From the NCBI GenBank assembly GCA_003993805.1, contig RSEF01000003.1, positions 109,484,900 to 109,548,899 on the forward strand: a stretch of 64,000 nt of DNA. Direction: 5' to 3'. This DNA comes from Himantopus leucocephalus (taxonomy: Eukaryota > Chordata > Aves > Charadriiformes > Recurvirostridae). The notes beneath the pieces are model-generated. The model saw only the letters and a list, made by a program, of their open reading frames with translations, searched no databases and was not told the DNA's origin. The translations under genes were made by a program, and so were the position numbers. Positions 14,980 through 27,000 of this stretch are shown in pieces. How positions within the stretch are numbered: position 1 is the stretch's first letter; every line of letters starts with the position of its first letter.

Positions 14980-15110
14980 TGACTTCCCTCAAAATATAAG
15001 AGGAGACAATAATATTTTCCTACCTCCCTGTGGTCTCAGGAGATAAAATTATTAATTACTGCAAAAGATGCTGAGTTCCTCTGATTAAGAGTTCAGTTTA
15101 CGTGAAATAT
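14980..15110 (+). mobile_element. MIR-like SINE fragment (3' half)
   Basis: The order of short blocks matches the 3' half of amniote MIR SINEs. It runs from a purine-rich block, to AATAATA with a CCTACCTCCCTGTGGT-like segment, then GGAGATAAAATTATTAATTA, then a GATGCTGAGTTCCTCTGAT segment. That last segment corresponds to the GTGCTTTGAGATCCT tail. A second piece at about 15128-15150 (AAGTGCTTTGAAATTCT) resembles the same tail. The match is recalled from family consensus and is diverged; the 5' tRNA-like head is absent. A repeat search could move the edges by tens of bases. Confidence 0.5.
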
Positions 15111-18100
15111 AATTAGCTAGCTTTTATGAAGTGCTTTGAAATTCTAGGGTGATTCAGTGGTTGTATTAAAAACAATGTGTTTGCTGCCTTCTGCAAATAA
15201 TTTCTCCTACTGTGTAACGGTTCCTCAGATCTTTATGCACATGTTTACTACTAAGCACATGGGCAGTTCCTTTCAAGTTATTTGGAATATATATATTTGT
15301 GGAAAATAGAATTCTCCTTTGATATTTTACAAATATCATCACTTGCTGTATGTTTATATATGTATTTATTAAATCAAATTAATGCAATTATCCATTTACT
15401 TTATCACTTGAAGCAAACGAAATTTTAAGATTGTTTTCAATTATCCTGAACATCATGTCGCATTTCCTCATGCACGTATCAATTTTTAACTGAATGCTTC
15501 AGCACAGGAAACCTCGGCGATTCCAAGACATGAGCATTATTGATATTTGTTTGTATTACAAAAGATCCTGGAGATCTTTTTTTTGGAGACAAAAACTCTT
15601 TGCACTAAGAAACTATAAAGCCAGAACTAATTACAATCTGTGCTCTTTAGTGCTTTATAGGCAAGATGAAAACAACAACAGTTCATCACGAGCATATATT
15701 CAACTAGTGAAAAGCAGGCAGTAGGCAGAATTTCTGAAGGTGGATAGTAAAGAAGCCTGGGAGATTGTAAAGGAATCAGATCTGATACAACATGGCTTCA
15801 GTGATAAAGGGAAATTTGCCCTTGGCTCCAGAGCTGTGGGAACTTTAACTTTGAATTTGAGGAATAAGCTTAGCATAGTCATGTGTTATGTTCAAGAGGA
15901 ACCCAAAATCATGGATACCTTCTGAAAAATCTTGATTCTGTCATGCTAGAGTAGGTCTCTCCAGGAGGCATTTACTGCAGCTGTGTTGCACTGATGCATA
16001 TATCTCTGTATGAGTACGTCTGCATTTGCTCATGGCGCAGTGAGGCGCAGAGAGGATCAGGGTTTGGTTTGGTCTGGTCTGTTACAGCCCCAGGACAGTA
16101 CAGCCACACTGCACCTTTACTAGCCATGGAGTCTGCATGCATTGCTGGTCTCAGCCGTGCACTGTGTCTAATAGGTGCTGCAAAGCAGATTTATATACTT
16201 CTGTCCCTGGCTGCCTTGGCATCCTCAGTGAAATTCCGGGCATACAGAGAGCTGGGTGATGGAGGGCCTTGCAGCTGCTTGCAAAGGAGTCTAGGTGGAA
16301 TTGCACTATGTCTAAGTGCAATTTTGGTTCCTCTGGGAGAGAAAGCACTTCAAGGCACATACTGAAAGACACCAAATGATGTCATGTAAATGCTAGTTTA
16401 GGAGACTGTTGACCATATCTCAGCATAGGCAGAGGGAATACGAGACCATCTACATACATCCCTTTACATACCACTTTACCTGTTTCCACTTTCATAGCCT
16501 GCAGTTACATAGCAAGAGCTGAATAGTTTTGGTTATAAAAGTAGCCATGATATTAGTTTAGAAGGACAATACTTCTTGTATTGAAAATAATACATATTTT
16601 ATCTGGTGTTAGAAGCCAACAACTATAATCTACCTCTTCAAAATATTTTGAAATTATACATCAACAGTGTCAACTGACTTTTGCTATTCATTTTTGCAGT
16701 GGGAGGCAAGTTTTGCCATCATGCCCCCCTTCCCCCCCTCCCCGTTTTAAAATAGTATTTTGGGTTTGAAATGAGCATTAGAACCATCTGGCTCATAAAC
16801 AGTAGGCAAATAACATTTCTTCATGATTGATTATGCAACATAACCTCAGGTAAGTGTAGCACGACCGGTTAATTGAAAATTGCTTTCCATTTAGAATTTA
16901 CTCTGTGCTAGCCAATGATAAGTAATTATTTCATCTGGCTCATTTCACATTATACACTTTAAACACTCAAGCCCCTCACTGACTTTAAAATAAAAAGGTA
17001 TTTTTCTCTATTCCACAACTTTTCAATGCTCTTTTTTTTATGTTTCATTCTCCTGTTTTATTAGCAGGTTTTTACTTTTGAATTGCACTTATTCAGACAG
17101 ATGGGGGAGGCAGCCTATTTTATCTATGCTTCCTTATTTCCCTGAAGATTGTTCCTTATTTGAAATATAACAAAAGAACTGAGTGAACTCTTTGACTCCA
17201 CTGTTGTGGAGTAGGTGATATAACCTGCAAAGGTACATTGCGTTTCCAGAAGAACTGAAAAGATCATGTTAGTGCCTGGGAATGGAGAAAAATGAACTAT
17301 GTAAATGAATCAAATTGAGAAACAGATGTTGCAAAATTTGTGCATTTTTTATTATTTGTTTCAAACACTTCATGGTGGCCTGGAGCAATTTTCAAGTCAA
17401 CTGAGACCAAATTACAGTCATACAAAATGGCCTGTTATCATATGAAATGAGAAGATGTAATTCTTCAGATTGCATTTGATGTCAGGACTTTAGATTATCC
17501 TAAGCCAGTGACAAGACACCGGGTGACATTTTCCTCTCAAATTTATCAGGGCTTCTTTCTGGAAATGCTGTTGCTGGTTGAATTAATTTAGTTATTGACA
17601 AATCTAGTTATAGGTGACATTTAAATATTTATGTGACTTTAAGAGTTTTATATCTCATTTCTTCTTTTGTTGTTTGTTGCATTGATGTGTTCTTTCATTT
17701 TTCTTCAAGTAGCAGTGTAAGCCCTTTAGAGGCACAGGACGCATACCTGCAATATATGTTCATTCTGTAAGCAGCTTTATGGCACTACTGCAATTATTTA
17801 GAATAATGGATATTCAAATATGGAGATATTGGTTTTGTTTTCCATTCAGCTTGTTGCTGACAACTAGCAGATCAGCATGCAAAACAGGAAGCTCAGCTTG
17901 AGTGCTTGATTTAAGCTGAGCTGAATTTATGTCACAAGATTAGTGAAAGGAAATAAACTCTAAAATTCTGATTCCTTAAACTGTCTTGGGTGATTTACTG
18001 GAATATATAGAAAAAGAAAGACAGAAAATCAAGATATGGTTAGTGATTTGCATTTGATGGGAAGAGATAATAGCTGAAGAGCTCAACGTAGTGATATTCA

Positions 18101-19565
18101 CGTCAGCCATTACATCCCCTTCTCACCCCATCCAATCAAAGCCCTATGTAAAGTGGCTCATTATTGTGAATGTTATGACATTAAAGGTTGAGAACAAAGA
18201 GTGTTAAGCTCCCTTTCCCTGACATTACATGCTTCTGTTTTGAGCAAAATGTTTAGCTTTATTTTTTTAATGAGGTACATCACCAAGTTTGTCTGCCCTA
18301 CAGATATGTGAGCTTCAGACATTGAGGTGGAATAGGCAAAAATAAAAAATCATGGTAAAAAATATTTTAAATTATGGAAGAGAAGAAAATATTTTGGCAA
18401 GCAAATCTCAGACTTTTGCTCTACTTCTACATGAAGCATTAAAAGCCTACACTAGGTGTCAGATTCTCCATACTGTTGTACCTGTCTTAAAGTAAAGGAA
18501 ACTTTAAATATAAATGGAGAATCAGGAGCCATCCACACTGCTAGAAATATTTCTTTGCCTGATAACAGTAATCATTTTATTAGAGAGAGGACCACCATAA
18601 TTTTCTTTTTCTAGTCTTATTTTTATGGTAAGAGGTCAAAGTAGAGGTTTTTTTTTTGGTATTTAAGACCCAGATTATGCTTCAAAGAAAAAAAAAACTT
18701 TTGCATTTACAAGTTTTAACCTAATCCCTGGCTACAAAGTAGGAGTCCTGAAACATATGCCATTTTGATAAAAACCATCATCTTGAAGACAGATTATCTT
18801 GGCTGCTGCAAATGGAATAAAACCACCACAGTGCACATTGATATATAAAAGGCATGAAAGTATGTGAAATAATTTAAAATGTTCAAGAGAAATGGATTTC
18901 TTCTTACTTCTACCAATTGCTTGTACCAGTAGCAGTAGTAATGTCCCAGCAATATTCCACAATTCATGATAATCTTGCTATTCCTACACAGAAAAGAATA
19001 CTCTCTTGACAGGTCTGAGCAGAATCCATACTGCTTCTTTCTGCAAAGTTTTTGTTACCCAAGAAAACTAGCTAGTCTTGAAGCTTGTTTTTCATTTCTC
19101 AGTGACATACCCTGCCCAGTAAAGGCTGAGGAAGAATTCTGAAGGTCAGTGTTTTTGACCTAAATCTCTTCTTGTATCTAACTGACTGCATGCAAGGATC
19201 ATGTTCTAGGTTAAACAGTTTTAAAGAGAGAGAAACACAAACAAATGCATACTCGTATTTCAACAGTGCATGGGTGTCCTTTTCCTTAACCTGGATTGCC
19301 CTGTATTAAGTGCTTATAAATCTAGAGACCACAGCTAGATACCGACAGAAGATAAAAAATTATACAATTACTTACTTGTGCAATAAGACTTCAGAAGAGC
19401 GTTTCTTAAGCACTATAAATTGTTCTGGCAGAGAAAAGCTTTGAGGGGAGTTTTGCAATTGTATAAAGGTATTTCTACATAAGAAAAGGATCACAGAGAA
19501 ATCTGAAGGATACTGATCTGAGAACTTACCTGGCATGTTGTCTAACGAGAGAGTAATGTTCTTGA
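15111..19565. other. Gene-free AT-rich single-copy stretch
   Basis: No gene or clear transposon is visible. Open frames reach 123 codons (15994-16365, + strand) without recognisable similarity. A C-rich tract lies at 16724-16743. A perfect consensus splice donor (CAG/GTAAGTG) lies at 16847-16853, but I could not pair it with an acceptor that gives an open exon. T- and A-runs at 18649-18657 and 18689-18698 are ordinary. Confidence 0.55.
16724..16743 (-). other. C-tract / minus-strand G-quadruplex motif
   Basis: The + strand has C6, TT, C7, T, C4 in 20 bases. The - strand is therefore almost pure G, with enough consecutive G for four runs of three, so quadruplex or i-motif formation is possible. 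It may also just be a slippage-prone tract; such tracts are often misread in assemblies. Confidence 0.5.
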
Positions 19566-19620
19566 CAATGAAATGGGGATAGTAATTAGCACGGAGAGAC
19601 TAGATATAAATAGTTACATC
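19566..19620 (+). mobile_element. Possible MIR-like SINE relic
   Basis: The segment reads AATGAAATGGGGATAGTAAT, then AGCAC, then AGATATAAATAGTTACAT. This has the order of the MIR segment usually written AAAATGGGGATAATAATAGCACC, followed by GATTAAATGAGTTAATACAT. The middle is shortened and only about 55 bases can be aligned by eye, so chance resemblance is quite possible. Confidence 0.3.
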
Positions 19621-19933
19621 TAGAAAACCTTGAAGAAAGTAATGGTGACCTCTTCCAGTTTTTGCCTGCCACCATCTGAGGAGAGTCCTTTAAAATATCT
19701 GGTGGCCTGGATATTCAGTGCCATGAATGTTAATTGGATCATTCAGGAAAATACAGCCCTCCACACTGTACCATGGAAGTCTTACAGATGGGGTCAACAC
19801 GACTCCAATGGTGGGTGCACGAACTCTGAGTTTGGTTTGGTCACTGAATTTCCTTGGGGAGGTCACTTCACATCTGCTTTTCCCCTGTCCCTTCACTGCA
19901 CTGCTCTGCTTCTCTCCTTCCCCCGTGCCTTAT

Positions 19934-20370
19934 ATCATAGAATCATAGAATCATAGAATGATTAGAGTTGGAAGGGACATTAAAGATCACCTAGTTCCAA
20001 CCTCCCTGCCATGGGCAGGGACACCTCCCACTGGACCAGGTTGCTCAAAGCCCCATCCAACCTGGCCTTGAACACCTCCAGGGATGGGGCATCCACAGCT
20101 TCTCTGGGCAACGTGGGCCAGTGCCTCATCACCCTCAGAGTGAAAAAGGGTGGAAAAAGAAATGCTGTCTTTACCTTGACAGTAAAGAATTTCTTCCTAA
20201 TATCTATTCTAAATCTTCCCTCTTCCAGTTTGAAGCCATTACCCTTCGTCCTATCACTATGTACCCTTGTCAAAAGTCCCTCTCCAGCTTTCCTGTATGC
20301 TCCCTTCAGGTACTGGAAAGCTGCTATCAGGTCTCCCCGAAGCCTTCTATTCTTCAGGCTGAACAACCCC
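19934..20370 (-). mobile_element. CR1 LINE, 5'-truncated 3' end
   Basis: On the + strand the element opens with three ATCATAGA-type octamers, the reverse complement of the CR1 3' tail. Next comes the characteristic CR1 3' UTR (GTTGGAAGGGACATTAAAGATCACCTAGTTCCAACC-like), then antisense ORF2. It is therefore inserted on the - strand and truncated at its 5' side near 20370, at the start of the final ORF2 segment. This is the usual outcome of incomplete target-primed reverse transcription. Similarity to the family is high and the remaining coding frame is open, so it is one of the younger CR1 copies here. I found no clear target-site duplication, which is normal for CR1. Confidence 0.95.
19980..20366 (-). 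pseudogene. CR1 ORF2 C-terminal fragment
   Basis: The - strand frame encodes the last part of the CR1 ORF2 protein, normally an endonuclease plus reverse transcriptase that copies CR1 RNA into the genome. The 128 codons contain the family landmarks in order: RRLRGDLIAAFQYLKG, SDRTKGNGFKLEEGRFRIDIRKKFF without a break, RHWPTLPREAVDAPSLEVFK and ARLDGALSNLVQWEV, then a stop. Only the C-terminal tail is present; the endonuclease and catalytic palm are missing, so it cannot act. A short insertion relative to the common consensus follows KKFFTVKV, where VKTAFLFPPFF precedes TLRVMRHW. The frame has no internal stop, which suggests limited decay since insertion. Confidence 0.9.
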
Positions 20371-20477
20371 TATCTATGTATTTAGATTGCAAGCATTTTG
20401 TTACAGAGGTGGTTGTTGGCTTATCACAAGCAGTGTTTTCTTAGACCTTTGTTTTATTCTTAATTCTGTCACATTCT

Positions 20478-20590
20478 GCATGGTGACCATGGCAAGTTGG
20501 ATCTCATTATTTGTCAAATGGGAATGATGATACCAGTTCCCCCTCTACTGTGCCTTGAGACTGGTAATTGGCATATTAGTGTATTACTTT
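20478..20590 (+). mobile_element. MIR-like SINE fragment
   Basis: The stretch begins GGTGACCATGGCAAGTTGG, like MIR TGTGACCTTGGGCAAGTTA. It continues with TTTGTCAAATGGGAATGATG and ATACCAGT, matching MIR CTGTAAAATGGGAATAATAATACC. It ends with a CCTTGAGACTGGTAATTGG block where MIR has GTTGTGAGGATTAAATGAG. The CTCAGTTTCC segment in between looks deleted. MIR elements are inactive ancient tRNA-derived SINEs found across amniotes. The assignment rests on several blocks in correct order but is by eye; the tRNA-like head is missing. Confidence 0.6.
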
Positions 20591-23500
20591 AACTATTAAT
20601 ATAGAACAACTCCATCTTGTTTTGATATGCTGTATCCCTTTAAGTGTTTTAGCTGACTATCCATCTTTTGTGGCTATTAGCTCACCTCCTATAAAAGATA
20701 CTCCAGAGATCATAGACCAAATATGACTAATGGATAGGTCAAATATCACAAGTACTTGGAAAGAGCTCAAAAGACTCTAATTTCTTGTCCAATATAGTAA
20801 ATGTTTTGGGCATTCCATACTTTCCGCTCAGCTCATCCCATGAGACTGTGGTTAAATGGTACCAGAATAAGTGTTCCTAGATTAACTGTCTCCAATTTCA
20901 GACTGCAATCACACTTACAGGATTCACAAATGCAACCATCAGTCAAGAAAACAACAATGAAAGATCAGGTTTTAAAAAAGAATTACTTCAAAGTTGACAC
21001 GAGAACCTGAAACAGAACAGACCTACATCCAAGTCTGAAAATGCACCGCAAGGACTCTAAAAAGGACTGGCACATTTAAAGGACAATTTGCAATTCCCAC
21101 TGAAATAAGTAAGTCATAACACATAAATAGCATCAAAATAGGAGGAAGAATTACAGAGTACATTAAAAATGACTTCTGGACAGTGAGTCTTTAAAACACA
21201 CTTTAACCTCCTTTGCACATTAGTGACAGAATACCAATGCCATACATTCAAATGTTGATAAAATGCTATTGAAATTGGCAATAAAATAAATGAAAGAAAC
21301 TCAGTTTTCTGCTTAATTTCAAGGCATTAAAGGGAATGTTATTCTTCACAGTACTTTCAGAAGAGACTTTGGTCCTTGTAGGCAAGAATCATAAATCATC
21401 TTCTGCACCAGAGCTCTGGAACATGTTGCACATCTAAACATTTTGGTCACATACACTAAAGCCCATCAATAAAAAAAGTCTTTGACTCAGTTTAAGAAAA
21501 AAAAATTCTCATGTGAACTGGAGGACATAACCTCAGCTCAAACGCCAATGAAGACAGGTATTTATTCAGCAATCAGTAAATACATTTTAATTTGTTTGCA
21601 TTTGTAGAGAGCATTAAAAGACTGGCATTCTAACAACACTCTCATTATTCTAGTTGTTTTCATTATGCAGGATTGTCTATTTCTTTGTGCTTATAGTCAG
21701 GAAGAAGTGCCAAATGAATAGTATTTATAATCAAATATGATATACAGGGAGTCTTTTGCCTGATCATTATTTTATCATAAACATTATTTGCACACAAATA
21801 TTGGATAAAAGACATCTTCCTGCTTCAGAGCCTTGAATAAGAGTAACTTTAGAGGGGGGGAACATTTTATTTTACTTCTGGAATTTCATTCCTAAACATA
21901 TAGCTGCCCTTATGTTTGTAAAGACACCATAAAAGCACAATGAAATGCAATGCATAACCTAAGATTTTTGACCAAGACCATGGGACTTTCATCATTGGTG
22001 GCTTTAATATAATTTTGTCTATTTTCAGAATGAAAATACAAAAAAAAATGTTTCAGAATGAGTAAGTAGGGAATGAAGGGACCCCAAATGTAGCTGCTGG
22101 CAATAAAGAATTTTTTTGTCACATGATATCGCATTTGGTATGTGGGCAGGCTGGAAGTACTGCAGAAACAACCGGTAATCTTGTTGGTTTCTGACTTTTC
22201 AACTTTGCTTGCGCAGCTGTTTGTTTATTCTGCTATTTATATCTCAACTGCCACTTGGAACATGCTCAAAATATGGTAAAAATTCCCAGTAAAATAGCTT
22301 AAATCAGATGGACTGTCTTCTAGCCTTCCTTACTTAAAAAGGGGAAAGTATCCTAGAAGTAATATCACTTGGACAAGTGCACATGTTAATTTTACAAAAT
22401 ATTGGTTCAACTTCAGATTAGAACAGGACGGGACTGACAGGTCCAAAGTTTAGTTTAGAAGATGTTTTTTTCTTCAAAGTGCTATTCTTACAGGCTGCCT
22501 TCCACATGGAAGACATTTCTCAAGTTTGTTTTTCAAATGTAGGACCTAAGCCTTATTCTTAATTTCAAGTCCTTTAATGAGAAATGGTAAAATCTACTTT
22601 CTGTGCAGGCTATCTTTCTTTGGTCACCCAACCAGAATGAGTTGGAGGAATTTGCTTTCAGACCCTTTCAGCGTCTTGCCAGCACTAAGGACTGAGATAC
22701 TGCAAGGGTGATCTCTTGTGGAGAGAGGCTACCTTTGTTTTCTCAGTTCAGCCTGAACATTCCCCCCATACACGTTGTGGTTTATGAATCTTGCGTTTCT
22801 TTCAATATGTCATTCCAACGCAATCACTGAAAAAAGTGTTTATACTTCCAACCGAAATAAAGGACCCCACTTCAAGCAGCACCACTCAAAGGTAAGTTTT
22901 GCAGGAAACTATTTTTTACCATCTCTTCAAATCAAGCATTACAGTAATAAGCGATTGCCATGGGTATGAGCTTCTAGGGCTCTGAAGTACAAAGCTGTCC
23001 CTCCCACTTCTTGCTTCACTTTGGTCTTCTACATTCTTCCTTGTCCTTTGCTTTATTTTCTAACCGCCTTTTTTCCTGGTTGAAAGATAACTTCATTCTC
23101 AGTTTCCTATTGAGTCTCTATGCTGATACTGATCTAACGGTGGCAGCAAAAGTCAGACTTCAGCAATCTTGAAGAAAACTGCATCCAAGGATATCTTTAA
23201 CGGCACAAAATCTTCCTAGTTTTCAGTAGCTGTTCTTAAAACCCCACCCATAAGCAGGGAAATGGTGCTAGCTATATGCAACAAGGAAAACTGTGACAGA
23301 GAAACATGGGATCACTGAAGCATATAGACTTCTCAATTGAATTTTAAAAGAAATGTAGTTAGACTAGAATGTCATCTGAGGAGGAAAAATCTGAAATCCT
23401 CAGGTCTGCAAATGCCTTGTTATCACTGGTGAAATTGCAAAGTGCCTAAAGTTCTGTCCTGCAAATGATTCTTCCTGCAGTTTTATGTCTTACCTGAGTC

Positions 23501-24000
23501 CAAACTGGGATCTTTTAATTTGCTTTGCTACCTCGTTCCTTGAAAGACTCAATCCAAGGTATTCAAAATATACCTATGGTATATCAGCTACTTTTATGAG
23601 ACTAGCTGATTAATTAACAAGAAAGAGAAGGAGAAATCACTTAATTTGTAGACCACCTGAATCAGATGTTAGGGGTAATTCGCCCTGGGGGGAGGGAACA
23701 ACCCCCCATGAGCTTTTTATGCTGAAGAAGTTCAAAACCATTCATCAGAAAACTATCCAAACTACAGATGATCTTAGCGTCTGTGGGACATTTCCCCTTT
23801 TCCTTGAAGCCCTCTTGTTGTGCAGCAAAGTACTGAAAAGCCACTGGTCCAGACAGAAAACACAAGAATAAGCACAAGTCTTTAATACTGTTATCAGGAA
23901 ATTTGCCTAAAAAGGGTGACTTGTGGATTCCTGTCCTTGTCCCAAGCAGTGTTTATGTATTAAATATTAAACAGCCAGTGAATAAAATAAGCAAACACAC
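20591..24000. other. Gene-free AT-rich single-copy stretch
   Basis: No gene, RNA gene or recognisable repeat is supported. Open frames stay below 75 codons. Homopolymer runs include G8 at 21853-21860 and A9 near 22040. Nothing else stands out. Confidence 0.55.
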
Positions 24001-24070
24001 TTGAGAGCTGGGACTGGAACCTGTGACTTAATCTCCAAGGCAGAGAGCTTTGCTGTCGCTGACTGGCCTC
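24001..24070 (-). mobile_element. tRNA-derived SINE head (relic)
   Basis: Read on the - strand, the segment has tRNA order: an A-box-like start (CCAGTCAGCGACAGCAAAGC), an anticodon-arm-like block (CTCTCTGCCTTGGAGA), then GGTTCCAGTCC, a pol III B box with one or two changes from GGTTCGANTCC, and CCAGCTC. This is the arrangement of the MIR-type and other tRNA-derived SINE heads. Arm pairing is poor and the 3' CCA-side acceptor stem is absent, so it is not a working tRNA gene. No tail or body of a known SINE could be followed to the left. Confidence 0.45.
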
Positions 24071-27000
24071 ACTAATCTTACACTCTTTTCTGCAGAAATT
24101 CAGGACACCCTGACAGAGAAATGATTTCTAGCTTGCCGTCCAAGGCTCTTTGCTGGGAAAGGGGTGATTTGGCAATATCCCAGGCTGATAACCCTCCCCT
24201 GGTGTGTAATTAGGAGTTTGTGTGCCCAGTTCAAGGCTGGGCCTTGCTTGCCAAGAGCCAAGGACCTACACCTACCCTTTCTGGGTGTCAATACCGACAT
24301 CTGTACTTGGTGTTACGTCTAGGTAGGTCTGTTGTCTGGCATCGAGGCCAATGGTCAGAGTACTGCCCGCCTTATTGCTGTTTAGCTCTTTTACCTTTCA
24401 GAACAGGGTGCTTACAGCAAAAGTGACTGTTGGGGGTGGCCACTGGCCCATGCTGGTTTACAAAGCACGTTCAGGGACTGTCTAGGAGACTTAAGTGCCA
24501 GTTTGGGTCATTCTGACAGCTTAGCCATGTAGAGTCAAGTTCCTCTCCTTGGGAACGTTCCCTTGCACTGTTTAATTTATTCTTTTAAACATAGCCATGG
24601 TGATCCATCAGAGTCATGCAGGAAGCATCTTGTTCTTTGGCTAATCTGGGTTTATTATGTTAAGTGATAGCTGGGGCTCTGGCTGCAGGCACTGGTCCTC
24701 AGCACTCTCTGCTGTTCATGGAGCCCGCGTTGACCGCTGTATCTGACAACCCTGTGCAGCGAGGCAAGCCGGCACCAGTCAGCATGGGGCCTCTCGGGAG
24801 CTTCTTCGCAATCAGGAAGGATGGAAGCCTTCAAGAGAAGGAATGGGGAGGATCTGTGAAGCAAAGTACACGTACCATGCACATAGCTGAGGTGTAAGCC
24901 ACATTCACTCTTGAATGAGAAACTCTTGCTCGTGGCATTGGTTGCTTAATAAAAGTGTTAAATACTAGTTCCTCCCCGCCCAGGGTCTCTGGTTGCCCAC
25001 AGTAAGTAATAAATTCTTGCATAAAGTCAGCATTGATCGTCCTAACTGTCTTTCATTTTCAGCTTTGGATAGAAAAGATCTGTTTGGGCCTTTTCAGGTC
25101 CTTTGCTAATTCCAGTTGTGTGAAATCCTTTTTAACGTTATTTTAATTTATGATTGAAGTATTCTGAAATGGCCAGAAAGACTGTTTCTAGTTTTGCATG
25201 ACAAAATATACCAACAGATCTTTAGATGTCACTTGACTTACTTGAAGCTGCTTGATGCAAAACCACCATAGAACATTAAACTATTTACTTATAATTCAAA
25301 GATATGTTTAAGCACTGACATATTAAAACTTTGGCTCCAGTGTGCCAATCAAGCAGCTTACCTGGTCCACGGCGAACCACAACTTTCTGTTATAGTGCAA
25401 AGGCATCAGGGCTGAAGTGGAACTTCTTCCTTCCTTCCTTGTTCTCGGTTGGATAGCCCTACGTTAACAGCAGGACCTAATGAGCCGTGAGCTGGTGCAC
25501 ACGCATGCTTGAGTCAACAGCAACACAGGGCATTCCAGCCCAGCTTTGACTGTTGCCATCAGCTTCCTGTCGGTGCTCTAAATCATGGCAATATCACTTC
25601 ATTATTCCTTTTAATGAATATTAATGCTCACTGAATCAGCTATATGAGCTGGGCTTAGCTGGCGTACTACAGAACTGTCAGATGTTCTGAACAGCAAAAG
25701 TAACATACATCTTTCTTACGTTTGCATGGAAAATCCTGGAGAAAATAAAACTCTTATACTGCTATTTATTTGGGTGTTATGTATAAGAAGAAAACATCTG
25801 TCAAGGAACAGGAAGTTATTAACTGCTTAGTGCATTTCTCTGCACATCTACCACTGTCATTTACTCTTTCGAGGATGTATACAGCTTATGGGTAAACCTT
25901 ATGGATCAGCTTTTTGACAAGTGTGACTTGATGTAAGTTTGTAAATTCTTTAGTTACTGGAGCTCTGTGATTTACATAAACTGAAGACCATTTTTCAGGT
26001 TCAACAATTTTTTGGCCACATTCTGTAGATTCCAGATACTGACTAGACTGCCTGTTGGGATCTACTGAGCTGTATATTAACAGGAATACCATGAACTTCG
26101 TGCTTCGAAAAATCTCATAGCATCTTGGAAGCATATATAAAAGTGAAATTAGGTTTATGTCTATTGCTTATGTGCCTACTACATGACAGCAACATGGTCT
26201 CAGACTTTAATGGGTCTTGCCATTCCACCTAGTAGTGCTTAATTATTGATAAGCCTTGTAGTAGACATGGGATCTACGGTATGAGATCTACAGTAACTGG
26301 TTCAGAGTTCATTGGCGGGAGGTAAGGTGAAAGGCTGGCAGACAAACAGGTTTGCATAAAGCTTGTTTCCATAGGAAAATGGGTACTCCTGTTTTCTTCC
26401 TTTCCCTTGAACTGCCCTAAAACTCTCAATTTCTGAAATATCTTTTGATGTAAATGTGCAGGCCAAACAAGAAGTGTATGCTGAAAAAAAGTGCAGTTGC
26501 ATGAATTTGGGAATATGATTTATTTTATTCTGGTAGCATTGCATAGCAGACCCAGTGGGAAAGTCCCATGAGTTACAGAAGATTAACTGTTCCTTTTAGC
26601 TTTCTTGAATATAACTGTTGGTAAATCTTTTTTTAAGTCTAAAGAAAACTAGATAAAATGTACATTTTTAAGACAGAAGTCCTATGGCAAACAACTTATG
26701 ACAAAGAGAAAGGCTATATCCAATATTAAATAATATAATATGGTGTATTTTTTTAAAACCTGTTAAAAAGGCTTAACATGGTCCTTCTAACATTCCTGGA
26801 AGTAATGCATTCCATCAAGTAATGCCATCTATTACTTTCTTCAACAATATCTATATATCTGAATCAATCAATCACAGCTGCTCAGGAAATCATATGGAAT
26901 ACATTTGCCTTTTTTTCTCCTTTTTTTTTTTCAAAAGGCAGAAAGTTTTGTTTCATTTTCCCTTTTGATCAGATATTTTATTCTGAAACTTGTTTCTATT

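Noticed and set aside
16847..16856. Perfect consensus splice donor (CAG/GTAAGTG)
   Set aside because: No upstream acceptor gives an exon open in any frame. An isolated match is expected now and then in 64 kb on two strands.
24001..24070. A functional tRNA gene on the minus strand
   Set aside because: The B box is imperfect, arm pairing is poor and no full acceptor stem can be formed, so it is better read as a SINE relic.
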